Shown: positions 25,009 through 33,118 of the stretch, piece after piece
Numbering within the stretch: position 1 is the first letter of the stretch
Layout: every line of letters begins with the position of its first letter
Assembly: GCA_900546385.1 (NCBI GenBank)
Contig: URCT01000009.1
Coordinates: forward strand, 1 to 37,263
Length of the DNA: 37,263 nucleotides
From: an uncultured Eubacteriales bacterium
Lineage (GTDB): Bacteria; Bacillota; Clostridia; Oscillospirales; CAG-382
Reading direction: 5' to 3'
Translations under genes and position numbers: made by a program
The notes under the pieces: model-generated
The model's input: only the letters and a program-made list of their open reading frames with translations
Database searches by the model: none
Told to the model about the DNA's origin: nothing

Positions 25009-26082
25009 TTAATCGATGAATTCATACAAGGCAAGTGCCGTGACGGCACGAATCACGCTTACTGCGCGCGGTACAATGCACGGGTCATGACGGCCGTGAA
25101 TGATGATTTTACTGTTTTCATGCGCGTTCATGTCCACTGTGTCCTGTTCACGCGAAATAGACGGCGTCGGCTTGACGCAAACGCGGAAAATCACCGGCAT
25201 TCCGGTGGCCATACCGCCGCAAATGCCGCCGGCATGATTGGTGCGTGTGCGCACATTTCCGTTTTTGTCGTAATAATACGCGTCGTTGTATGCCGAGCCG
25301 CGCAGCGTGACACCGTCAAAGCCGACGCCGAATTCGATGCCTTTCACGGCAGGCACGGCAAAAACCGCACGGGAAATCGTGTTTTCGATGCCGTCGAACA
25401 TGGGAGAGCCGGTACCGACCGGAAGTCCCGTTACCTTGCACTCGATCGTGCCGCCGACCGAATCGCCTTCGGCGGCAGCGGCGCGGATGCAGGAACGCAT
25501 ACTTTCACCGGCGTTTTCATCGATGACGGCAAACGGCATGGCATTTAGCTTCTGCATAAGCTCCGGTTGGTCGTCGAGCGTATCAAAGGCCGTGTCGGAA
25601 ACATTGCCGACCGACGCGATATGCGCGGCAATGCGAATGCCTTTTTGTTCGAGAAGCGGCAGAACGATGCCGCCTGCGATGACGAGCGGTGCGGTAAGCC
25701 GTCCCGAAAATTGACCGCCGCCGCGGCGATCGATGGCGTTTCCGTATTTTACCATGGCCGGATAATCGGCGTGCGACGGACGCGGTTTTCCTTCAAGAGA
25801 CGCATAATCGCCCGAGCGTGTGTCGGTGTTGCGGATGATGGCCGCGACGCTTCCGCCGCAGGTATAACCATCCTTAACGCCGGACAAAAATTCGGCTTTA
25901 TCGGGTTCTTTGCGGCGCGTGGCGGTATCGCTTTTACCGGGCGCACGCAGGTCGAGAAGGCTCTGTATATACGCCTCGTTTACCGGTGTTCCGGCAGGAA
26001 ACCCATCGACCGTTACGCCGATGGCACTTGCGTGGGATTCGCCGAAAACGGTCACTTTTACTTTATTTCCAAAGGTATTCAT
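25009..26082 (-). CDS. aroC: Chorismate synthase
   Basis: This FMN-dependent enzyme (357 residues) removes phosphate from EPSP to give chorismate. It shows GESHASAIG near the N-terminus, RPSHADYPAMVKYG, the segment RRGGGQFSGRLTAPLVIAG, and the C-terminal GICGGMATGMPV and RHDPCIVPRAVSV. The GGGQFSGRLTAPL form differs from the enterobacterial GGGRSSARET form; as I recall, similar forms occur in other clostridia. Its ATG overlaps the aroA stop (ATGA) and pheA follows after 10 bases, consistent with one operon. Confidence 0.97.
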   Translation of the reverse strand: MNTFGNKVKVTVFGESHASAIGVTVDGFPAGTPVNEAYIQSLLDLRAPGKSDTATRRKEPDKAEFLSGVKDGYTCGGSVAAIIRNTDTRSGDYASLEGKPRPSHADYPAMVKYGNAIDRRGGGQFSGRLTAPLVIAGGIVLPLLEQKGIRIAAHIASVGNVSDTAFDTLDDQPELMQKLNAMPFAVIDENAGESMRSCIRAAAAEGDSVGGTIECKVTGLPVGTGSPMFDGIENTISRAVFAVPAVKGIEFGVGFDGVTLRGSAYNDAYYYDKNGNVRTRTNHAGGICGGMATGMPVIFRVCVKPTPSISREQDTVDMNAHENSKIIIHGRHDPCIVPRAVSVIRAVTALALYEFID

Positions 26083-27410
26083 GCGTTTTCCTCCGCTTTG
26101 GGTGATACGTCTTTCCGAACGAGCATCTTAAAATCCTCAAAAAACTGCGGATACGACTTTGCAACGGCATCCGCACCGGTGACGGTCACCGGATTTTCGC
26201 AGAACACCGCCGCAATGGCGGCACTCATGGCGATCCGGTGGTCGTTAAAGCTGTCCACCGAGCCGCCGCGGAGCCTTTCCTGTCCCTCGATATAAATATG
26301 ATCCTCATCGGCTGTCGCCGTTCCGCCAAGGTCGGCAAGCATCCGGCAGACAGCCTCCACACGGTCGCTTTCCTTCAAGCGCAGACGGTGTGTGCCGGAA
26401 ATGACGGTTTTTCCTTTGCTGACGGCGGCACGGATGCTTAAAATCGGCACCAAATCGGGAATGCCGCTTGCGTCAAAGGAAATGCCGTGCGTGCGTTCGG
26501 GCGCATAAGCGGAAACCGTATCGCCGTGCGTTTCGATGTGCATTCCCATCTTGGAAAGCAAGGTCAGAACCGCCCTGTCCGGTTGGGAGGACAGGCCAAG
26601 CCCGTGCAGCGTGATTTTGTGATTTCCGTTTGCCGCCGCAAGCCAAAAGGCGGCGTTTGACCAATCGCCTTGCGCGTCGATGACCGCAAGCGGCGAACGG
26701 TAGCTGCCGGTCACACGCAGGTAATCTTCCTTCCATTCGACGGCAACGCCAAAGCAACGCAGCGCGTCGGCTGTCAAATCCACATAGCCCGCCGAAGCAA
26801 GCGGTGTGGTCAACCGAATGCCGGCTCCCTTGCATAACGGCAGGATAAACAATAGGCCGGTGATATACTGAGAGCTGACGTTGCCGCAGATTTCAAAATA
26901 GCCGTGCGGCTTCATGGTCTGCTCCACCCGAATAGGAAGCGAATGCGAAGAAAACCGTGCGCCCATCTGTTCGAGCGTGACGCACAAATCTTCAAACGGC
27001 CGCTCCGGCAATTTGCCGCTTCCGGTAATTGTCACGTCCTTGCCGTATAGCGCGGCAAGCGGCAGGATAAACCGTGCGGTCGAGCCGCTTTCGTTACAGT
27101 CGAGTACCGTAGCACGTCCGGCCGTTTCCGCGTCGAGCGGCCTTGTGACCGTGATCATCCCGGCATCCGACGAGCCGGAAGGCTCCTCAAAAATCTCCGC
27201 GCCGAGCGCGCGAAGCACCTCGATGGTGGCACGGATATCCGCCGAAAGCGCAGCATGATAGCGGATGCGCGTCGGCTTCGGCGAAAGGGCGGCACAGAGA
27301 ATCAGGCGGTGTAAGTCGGATTTGGAGGAAATCGCGTCAAGCGTGCCCTCTAAGGCGACAGGCGGCAGGGTAACGATTTTGGGAAGTGCTTTTTGTGCGT
27401 CAATCGGCAT
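26079..27410 (-). CDS. aroA: 5-enolpyruvylshikimate-3-phosphate (EPSP) synthase
   Basis: A 443-residue transferase that joins phosphoenolpyruvate to shikimate 3-phosphate. The two-domain inside-out barrel is evident from the conserved basic residues in SSKSDLHRLI, CNESGSTARFILPL (equivalent of the NAGTAMRP segment; the Gly is kept and the final Pro is Phe), the SSQYITGLL stretch, DLVPILS, RLRLKESDR and FNDHRIAMS. The start at 27410 (ATG, GGAG 9 bases upstream) is preferred to an in-frame TTG three codons earlier that abuts the Shine-Dalgarno sequence. Fourteen bases separate it from aroB. Confidence 0.96.
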   Translation of the reverse strand: MPIDAQKALPKIVTLPPVALEGTLDAISSKSDLHRLILCAALSPKPTRIRYHAALSADIRATIEVLRALGAEIFEEPSGSSDAGMITVTRPLDAETAGRATVLDCNESGSTARFILPLAALYGKDVTITGSGKLPERPFEDLCVTLEQMGARFSSHSLPIRVEQTMKPHGYFEICGNVSSQYITGLLFILPLCKGAGIRLTTPLASAGYVDLTADALRCFGVAVEWKEDYLRVTGSYRSPLAVIDAQGDWSNAAFWLAAANGNHKITLHGLGLSSQPDRAVLTLLSKMGMHIETHGDTVSAYAPERTHGISFDASGIPDLVPILSIRAAVSKGKTVISGTHRLRLKESDRVEAVCRMLADLGGTATADEDHIYIEGQERLRGGSVDSFNDHRIAMSAAIAAVFCENPVTVTGADAVAKSYPQFFEDFKMLVRKDVSPKAEENA

Positions 27411-27424
27411 AAGAATCAACTCCG

Positions 27425-28483
27425 TTATTTCGTGGGACGGCAGGCGGCGACCGCCAAGGCTTCAAATTCGGCAAGCGGCAGTTTCTTTAAGACGCACGCG
27501 CCGATACGAACCGGGAAAACCGGTGTGATCGTATCGCCGGCAGTCTTTTTATCGCCGCGGGCAAAGGCGGCTAATTCTTCCGGCGCGATGGCATACGCCG
27601 TCGGCAAGCCGTATTTTTCAAGAAGCGCGTCAAGACGCGCGCAGAGCGGCTCTTCGGCAAGCCCGATCTCTTCGCTGACGCAGCAGATCATGTGCATACC
27701 GATTGCCACCGCCGCGCCGTGACTGAGTGCAAAGCCGCTGTGTTTTTCCACGGCATGGCCGAACGTATGGCCGAGATTGAGCAGCTTTCGCTCGCCGTGT
27801 TCGAATTCGTCGTGTTCGACAATCTGCCGTTTGTTGTTCACGCAGCAGCGCACCAGCTCTTCGGCATCGGGAACGCCCGTTTCGAGCGTTTCGAAAAAGG
27901 CACGGTCGTTCATCAGTCCGTATTTGATGACTTCACCCATGCCGCAGGCTCTTTCACGCGCATCGAGCGTTGCAAAGACGTTTGTGTCACAAAGCACGCG
28001 AATCGGTTCGTGAAAAGCACCGGCAAGATTTTTTCCGGCGTCGAGATCAACAGCAGTTTTGCCGCCGACCGACGAATCGACCGCCGCAAGAAGGCTGGTC
28101 GGGATCTGCACGAAATCGATGCCGCGCAGGTAACACGCTGCCGCAAAGCCCGCAACATCCCCAACAACGCCGCCGCCGAGTGCTGCAATCAAATCGGTGC
28201 GCGTCAGGCGTTCCCCGGCGGCGCATTCGAGAATGTTTCCGAAGGTCGTTAAGTTTTTCGAGGCTTCGCCATGCGGAAACACATAGGTGCTTACCGTAAA
28301 ACCGGCGTTTTCAAAGCTTGTTTTGACAGTTTCGCCGTACAGCGGAAACACGCGGTCGTCCGAAATAACAAGCACGCGGCAGGGTTGTTTCACTTGGGCG
28401 ATATAAGTGCCGACCGACGGCAGAAGATTTGCGCCGATGAGAACGTCATACGGCGTGCGCGTTGCAACAGGAATGGTTGTCAT
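27425..28483 (-). CDS. aroB: 3-dehydroquinate synthase
   Basis: A 352-residue NAD- and metal-dependent enzyme that cyclises DAHP to 3-dehydroquinate, step two of the pathway. Motifs: FPHGEASKNLTTF, GGGVVGDVAGFAA, the substrate loop IPTSLLAAVDSSVGGKTAVD, and metal ligands in MGEVIKYGL (Glu), NLGHTFGHAVEK (His) and the later LSHGAAVAIGM (His). Length is usual. The ribosome site is modest (TAGG, 7 bases upstream). It follows tyrA after 29 bases. Confidence 0.96.
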   Translation of the reverse strand: MTTIPVATRTPYDVLIGANLLPSVGTYIAQVKQPCRVLVISDDRVFPLYGETVKTSFENAGFTVSTYVFPHGEASKNLTTFGNILECAAGERLTRTDLIAALGGGVVGDVAGFAAACYLRGIDFVQIPTSLLAAVDSSVGGKTAVDLDAGKNLAGAFHEPIRVLCDTNVFATLDARERACGMGEVIKYGLMNDRAFFETLETGVPDAEELVRCCVNNKRQIVEHDEFEHGERKLLNLGHTFGHAVEKHSGFALSHGAAVAIGMHMICCVSEEIGLAEEPLCARLDALLEKYGLPTAYAIAPEELAAFARGDKKTAGDTITPVFPVRIGACVLKKLPLAEFEALAVAACRPTK

Positions 28484-28512
28484 GATTTTTCCTACCTATT
28501 TTATAATATAAG

Positions 28513-29346
28513 CTAACCGTCGATACGGCTTTTATCTTCCGAGCCCTCTCGCAAGAGTGCTGACAGCTTTTCGCCGTCATCGGCCGCAAGAGCCGCGCGG
28601 AAATTGGTCAAGGCCGCAACGATGCTGTCGATTTCGTGAAGCAGATTGTCGCGGTTTTCCAAAAACAGCTCCGTCCACATGACATCGTTTAAGGTCGAAA
28701 CGCGCGTCATGTCTTTGTACGACCCGGCGGAAAAGCCGTGATGAAGCTTTGCGGTATCGCTTTTGATATACGCGCTCGACACAATATGCGCAAGCTGCGA
28801 GGTGAAAGCGATGATTTCATCGTGTTTTTCGGGTGTTGTCAGCACCACCTTTGAAAAACCGAGCGGCAGAAAGAGCGTTTTCATGCCGGTCAAGAACGCC
28901 ATATCGTCCAAATGCGGCGGCACAAGGATCATGGACGCGCCCTTGAACAAGTCGGCACGCGAATATTTGATGCCGGAAAACTGGATACCGGCCATGGGAT
29001 GACCGCCGACAAACGTAAAGCCATAGGTTTCGGCAAGTGCAAAGCAGGCCGCGCAGACCTTGCGTTTGGTGCCGCAGGTGTCGATGACAAGCGCGCCTTT
29101 TTTGATGAGCGATGCTTTTTCGGATAAGACCCGAATGGTGGCGTTCGGATAGAGTGCAACAAGCACGAGGTCGCATTCGGGAAGGATTTCATCGGTTAAC
29201 GGTTCATCGATGGTTTCCGAAAGCTTTGCATAGGCAAGTGTGGCGGCGTCGGCATCACAGCCGTAGACCCGGTTGTCCGTATAGGCTTTGAAGGCTTTGG
29301 CAAGGCTGCCGCCGATGAGTCCGAGTCCGACAATCGCGATTTTCAT
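28513..29346 (-). CDS. tyrA: Prephenate dehydrogenase
   Basis: A 277-residue NAD(P)-dependent enzyme that turns prephenate into 4-hydroxyphenylpyruvate, the Tyr branch. The Rossmann loop is GLGLIGGS (7-14), the catalytic His is in GGHPMAG, and TSQLAHIVSSAY and GFSAGSYKDMTRVS are family motifs. It lacks the C-terminal ACT domain of some Firmicutes TyrA proteins, so Tyr control may rest on the operon attenuator and on the DAHP synthase. GAAAGGA precedes the ATG. Confidence 0.95.
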   Translation of the reverse strand: MKIAIVGLGLIGGSLAKAFKAYTDNRVYGCDADAATLAYAKLSETIDEPLTDEILPECDLVLVALYPNATIRVLSEKASLIKKGALVIDTCGTKRKVCAACFALAETYGFTFVGGHPMAGIQFSGIKYSRADLFKGASMILVPPHLDDMAFLTGMKTLFLPLGFSKVVLTTPEKHDEIIAFTSQLAHIVSSAYIKSDTAKLHHGFSAGSYKDMTRVSTLNDVMWTELFLENRDNLLHEIDSIVAALTNFRAALAADDGEKLSALLREGSEDKSRIDG

Positions 29347-29388
29347 ACGTTTTCGTCCTTTCGCAAAAGTTGTGGAATGTTTTTTGCT

Positions 29389-30399
29389 TTAATGACGGTA
29401 GGCGAAAGCCTTGATTCGCGAAATGCGGTTTTCAAGGTCGTCGAACTGTGCCGGGGTCAGCGACTGTGCGCCGTCGCAAAGAGCCTTGGCCGGGTTGTTG
29501 TGAACCTCGATGATAAGGCCGTCCGCACCGGCAATCACGCCGGCAAGCGCCATGGACGGCACGAGCATACTCTTGCCGGTGGCATGGCTGGGATCGACCA
29601 CGACCGGCAGGTGCGTCATGGAGCGAAGCATCGGAACAGCGGAAATATCCAGCGTATTGCGTGTTGCCGTTTCGAAGGTGCGGATGCCGCGTTCGCAGAG
29701 GATAACGCGTTCGTTGCCTTCGGACATGATGTATTCGGCACTCATGAGCAGTTCCTCCAGCGTATTGGCAAGGCCGCGTTTTAACAAGATTGGCTTATTG
29801 GTTTTGCCGAGGTGCTTCAGTAATTCGAAGTTCTGCATATTGCGCGCGCCGACCTGGATGATATCCACGTCCTCGAACAGCGGCAAATGCGCGTAATCCA
29901 TGATTTCGGTAACCACCGGAATGCCGACCTTTTGTTTTGCCTTGATGAGTAACTTCAAGCCGTCCTCACGCATTCCCTGGAATGCATACGGCGAGGTTCT
30001 CGGCTTGAACGCGCCGCCGCGCAGCACCGTCGCGCCGCTCTTTTTGACGGCTTCGGCGATCGTGCAGAGCTGTTCCTCCGATTCGATCGAGCAAGGGCCT
30101 GCCATGACCATCAAGTTGCCGCCGCCGATTTTCGCGCCGTTGTCGAGCGTGATGACAGTGTCTTCGGGATGGAACTTGCGGTTGGCCTTTTTGTAAGGCT
30201 CGGCAATGCGCTTGACATCTTCGACAATATCGAGCGCACGGAGCATATCGATATCGATTTTGGAGGTATCGCCGACAAGACCCATGATGGTTTGTCCAAT
30301 ACCGTGTGTGAATTGTGGCTTGATGCTCATTTCGTCAAGCCAAGCGGTTAAGCGATCGAGCTGCATTTTATCGCAGTTGTTTTTTAAGATAATGACCAT
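29389..30399 (-). CDS. aroF: DAHP synthase, type I-beta with N-terminal regulatory domain
   Basis: The first committed enzyme: phosphoenolpyruvate plus erythrose 4-phosphate to DAHP. The 336-residue protein has an N-terminal ferredoxin-like domain (about 1-70, beginning MVIILKNNC) as in the Thermotoga enzyme, which gives feedback inhibition by Tyr or Phe, and a barrel with AGPCSIES (100-107), RGGAFKPRTSPYAFQG and VVVDPSHATG. The start at 30399 has AAGGAG 8 bases upstream; the frame is open 21 codons further into the leader region but that stretch crosses the attenuator. It is the first gene of the aromatic operon. Confidence 0.96.
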   Translation of the reverse strand: MVIILKNNCDKMQLDRLTAWLDEMSIKPQFTHGIGQTIMGLVGDTSKIDIDMLRALDIVEDVKRIAEPYKKANRKFHPEDTVITLDNGAKIGGGNLMVMAGPCSIESEEQLCTIAEAVKKSGATVLRGGAFKPRTSPYAFQGMREDGLKLLIKAKQKVGIPVVTEIMDYAHLPLFEDVDIIQVGARNMQNFELLKHLGKTNKPILLKRGLANTLEELLMSAEYIMSEGNERVILCERGIRTFETATRNTLDISAVPMLRSMTHLPVVVDPSHATGKSMLVPSMALAGVIAGADGLIIEVHNNPAKALCDGAQSLTPAQFDDLENRISRIKAFAYRH

Positions 30400-30460
30400 A
30401 ATTCTTTCTCCTTGATTTTTCGTTGCTTCGTTTATTTGGCGGAAACAGATGGCGATACAC

Positions 30461-30498
30461 AAAAAAGAAGACCGCAGTTTGTATCAACTACGGCCTTC
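30461..30498 (-). terminator. Attenuator terminator in the aromatic operon leader
   Basis: Minus strand: 13-bp stem (GAAGGCCGTAGTT with AACTGCGGTCTTC, two G-U pairs), a short loop, then six U. It stands between the leader peptide and aroF, so it would stop transcription before the operon unless disrupted. Its 5' arm is also claimed by the antiterminator. Confidence 0.9.
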
Positions 30499-30555
30499 CG
30501 TGAATGTACCTTGTTCAAAACGACTCCCTACTAACAAGCACAACGACGAAAGGCC
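30492..30555 (-). promoter_or_regulatory. Antiterminator pairing of the aromatic operon leader
   Basis: GGCCTTTCGT at 30546-30555, inside leader-peptide codons 28-31, pairs over 10 bp (one G-U) with ACGGAAGGCC at 30492-30501. The second arm overlaps the first seven bases of the terminator stem, so the two folds exclude each other, the defining feature of ribosome-mediated attenuation. Confidence 0.8.
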
Positions 30556-30638
30556 TTGCCAAAGTAATAAGCAAAGCCAAAAAAGTAAAAACCAAAATAA
30601 TTTTTGTTTGAAAGATTTGCTTTGTTCAAACGGCTCAT
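30531..30638 (-). CDS. Phe/Tyr-rich leader peptide of the aromatic operon
   Basis: A 35-codon frame starting at 30638, with AAAGGAAG as ribosome site 9-10 bases before the ATG, and ending TAG. Residues 13-28 read NYFGFYFFGFAYYFGK; among residues 14-30 seven are Phe and four are Tyr, and there is no Trp. It lies between a consensus promoter and an intrinsic terminator upstream of aroF. When charged tRNA-Phe or tRNA-Tyr is scarce the ribosome should stall here and let the antiterminator form. The frame is open 30 codons further upstream, but that part crosses the promoter and lacks a ribosome site. The peptide itself probably has no other role. Confidence 0.9.
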   Translation of the reverse strand: MSRLNKANLSNKNYFGFYFFGFAYYFGKAFRRCAC

Positions 30639-30699
30639 GGCTTTTACTTCCTTTCGTTTTTGTTGTTTCGGAACGTTTGCGTTCGGAAATGTTGGCTCT

Positions 30700-30728
30700 A
30701 TTATAAAAAGGTTTTGGCCGTTTGTCAA
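30700..30728 (-). promoter_or_regulatory. Promoter of the aromatic amino acid operon
   Basis: Minus strand: TTGACA, 17 bases, TATAAT, an exact consensus match. The predicted transcript begins about 55 bases before the leader-peptide start codon. Being so strong, it suggests control acts after initiation, at the attenuator. Confidence 0.9.
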
Positions 30729-30810
30729 GAGAATATCGCGCAGTTTACAAAATAAACAATAAAAATTATTAAATTTACCGGTTTTTTTGCCGGATGACGA
30801 AATTTGACTC

Positions 30811-30839
30811 TTGTTAATTTTTCAAAGTCATGCTATAAT
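30811..30839 (+). promoter_or_regulatory. Promoter of the GH3 gene
   Basis: TTGTTA, 17 bases, TATAAT with TG one base before the -10 box (extended -10: TGCTATAAT). A TTGACT seven bases further upstream is too far for normal spacing. It diverges from the aromatic operon promoter. Confidence 0.7.
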
Positions 30840-30888
30840 GAAAGTGATTTACAGATATCCGAGTTTGACAGCATAAAGGAGACTACAA

Positions 30889-33051
30889 ATGGGTAAGACA
30901 AAGGACTATGAAACCCAAATCGCCGAAAAGGTGGAAGCGCTGCTTCAAAAAATGACGCTTCACGAGAAGGTCGGTCAGGTAACGCAGATCGCCCTCATCG
31001 GCGATATTGAAGCCATCAAAGAGAAAATCCGCCGCGGCGAGGTGGGATCGCTGATTTTGGCCGGTGATGCCTATGCCGGTCACAGCAGTTACAGCACCAA
31101 AACGGAGATGTTAGACGAGCTGCAGCGCATTGCCGTCGAGGAATCGCCGCACGGCATTCCGATCATCAACGGCAAGGACATTATCCACGGACACAACACC
31201 GGCTTTCCGCTGCCGCTTGCCTGCGCGTCGACCTTCAATCCGGATTTGGTGGAAAAGGCGTTTGCCGCTGCCGGGCGTGAGGCTGCGTCCGAAGGCATAC
31301 ACTGGTCGTTTGCACCCATGATGGACATTGCGCATGATCCGCGTTGGGGACGCGTGGTGGAGGGCGCTGGCGAAGACCCGTATTTGGATGGGAAATGCGC
31401 TGCGGCAGCTGTCCGCGGCTTCCAAGGGCATACGCCGGAGGAAATGGCAAAGCCCGGAAAAATCGCCGCCTGTGCCAAGCACTATATCGGCTATGGCGCA
31501 TCGGAGGGCGGCCGCGATTACAACCGCACCGAAATTTCCGACTACACGCTCCGCAACCTGTATCTGCCACCCTTTCGCGAAGCCGTAAAGGCCGGCGTTT
31601 CGACGGTCATGTCCTCGTTCAACGAAATCAGCGGTCAGCCGACCACCTCCAGCCGCTATCTGCTCACCGACCTCTTGCGCGGCGAGCTTGGCTTCAAGGG
31701 CTACATTATCAGCGACTGGGGCTCCATCTATCAGATGGTCAACCAAGGCGTTGCCGCGGACGGCAAGGAATGCGCAAGGCTTGCGTTCAACGCCGGTCTT
31801 GACATGGACATGGTGGATAACTGCTATATTGATCATTTGGAGGAGTTAGTCGCCGAGGGCGAAGTGCCGATGGAATATTTAGACCTGTCGGTACGCCGCA
31901 TTTTGCGCATCAAATACATGGTCGGCCTTTTCGAGCATCCGTATATTGAGGATATCCCGGTCGATTACGACGCACATATGCGTTTGGAAAAGGAAATTGC
32001 CACCGAATGTGCCGTGCTTCTCAAAAACAACGGTGTGCTGCCGCTTGATAAGAGTGCCGATGTATGCTTGACCGGCCCGTTTGCCGAGGATCAGAAAAAT
32101 GTGATGGGCTGTTGGACGCTTGCCAAGTCCGAATGGACGGTCACGATAAAGGATGCCATGGAAAAAGCAGGCGAAAACGTGAAATACGTTTCCTCGCTCA
32201 TTCCGCTTGAGGCCGAACGCGAAATGCGCCGCCACGACGTAATTGTTCTCGCGCTCGGCGAAAGCCGTGCCGTTTCGGGTGAAGCCAGAAGCGTGTCCGA
32301 TTTGGACTTATCCGAAGAATGCAAAGCACTCGCCAAAGCGGCGCGCCTGTCCGGCAAAAAGGTGGTCGGCGTGTTTGCCTGCGGCAGACCGCTTGCACTT
32401 CAGAGCGTGGAACCGTATTTTGACGCGATTTTATATGCATGGCAGAGCGGAAACGCCATCGGCCCGGCCGTTGCCGACCTGCTTTTCGGAAACGCCTGCC
32501 CGTCCGGCAAAACCGCCATCACCTTCCCGCGTGTCACCGGTCAAGTGCCGCTTTACTACAATTTCCAAGGCGCAGGCCGTCCGGTCAACGATTATTACTA
32601 CAATGACACGTATTCCATTCACAGCTATGAGGATTGCTACGGTTCGCCGCTCTATCCGTTCGGCTATGGACTTAGCTATACCACGTTTGACTACGCAAAG
32701 CCGGTCGCTGACATTTCCGAAATCCGGTACGATGACCTCAAAAACGGCGCCAAATTCCGCGTGACCGTCAACGTGACCAACACCGGCGACCGCGACGGAA
32801 AAGAAGTGGTCGAATGCTATCTGCACGACAAGCTTTCGCGCATGACGCGTCCGCTCCGCGAGCTTTGCGGCTTTGAAAAGGTGCTCATCCGCAAAGGCGA
32901 AACCGTAGCGGTTACGTTTGAGCTTGGGTTTAACGAGCTTGGCTATTACGGCGCGGATGGCGTGTTTGATGTCGAACCGGGCGTGTTTGAAATCTATACC
33001 GGCAAAAACTGCCTTGACGTCGCCATGACGGAAATAAACGTTCTCCGTTAA
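30889..33051 (+). CDS. Glycoside hydrolase family 3 beta-glycosidase
   Basis: A 720-residue intracellular (no signal peptide) glycosidase of the BglX/beta-glucosidase type. Domain 1 barrel about 20-330 with the substrate-binding KHY motif (K197-H198) and catalytic nucleophile D276 in GYIISDWGS; alpha/beta sandwich about 370-560 (ATECAVLLKNNGVLPL; PSGKTAITFPR); fibronectin-III-like C-terminal domain about 610-715 (VTVNVTNTGDRDGKEVVECYL). It should release terminal beta-linked sugars from imported oligosaccharides; the exact sugar is not readable. AAAGGAG lies upstream of the ATG. A LysR-type regulator gene follows after 67 bases in the same direction. Confidence 0.93.
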   Translation: MGKTKDYETQIAEKVEALLQKMTLHEKVGQVTQIALIGDIEAIKEKIRRGEVGSLILAGDAYAGHSSYSTKTEMLDELQRIAVEESPHGIPIINGKDIIHGHNTGFPLPLACASTFNPDLVEKAFAAAGREAASEGIHWSFAPMMDIAHDPRWGRVVEGAGEDPYLDGKCAAAAVRGFQGHTPEEMAKPGKIAACAKHYIGYGASEGGRDYNRTEISDYTLRNLYLPPFREAVKAGVSTVMSSFNEISGQPTTSSRYLLTDLLRGELGFKGYIISDWGSIYQMVNQGVAADGKECARLAFNAGLDMDMVDNCYIDHLEELVAEGEVPMEYLDLSVRRILRIKYMVGLFEHPYIEDIPVDYDAHMRLEKEIATECAVLLKNNGVLPLDKSADVCLTGPFAEDQKNVMGCWTLAKSEWTVTIKDAMEKAGENVKYVSSLIPLEAEREMRRHDVIVLALGESRAVSGEARSVSDLDLSEECKALAKAARLSGKKVVGVFACGRPLALQSVEPYFDAILYAWQSGNAIGPAVADLLFGNACPSGKTAITFPRVTGQVPLYYNFQGAGRPVNDYYYNDTYSIHSYEDCYGSPLYPFGYGLSYTTFDYAKPVADISEIRYDDLKNGAKFRVTVNVTNTGDRDGKEVVECYLHDKLSRMTRPLRELCGFEKVLIRKGETVAVTFELGFNELGYYGADGVFDVEPGVFEIYTGKNCLDVAMTEINVLR

Positions 33052-33118
33052 GCGGCCGGGCGCATAGGATACACCCAACCGGCAAACACTGAATCATAAC
33101 AAAGAAAGGAGTGGACGC

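Noticed and set aside
30400..30462. Longer aroF start 21 codons upstream
   Set aside because: That stretch abuts the attenuator U-tract, has no ribosome site and is not part of the DAHP synthase family.
30400..30700. T-box riboswitch upstream of aroF
   Set aside because: No T-box sequence or specifier-loop arrangement was found; the leader peptide and the exclusive hairpins explain the region.
30838..30855. Possible CcpA (cre) site after the GH3 promoter
   Set aside because: The central CG is TG, the spacing is one base too long and the right half does not match.
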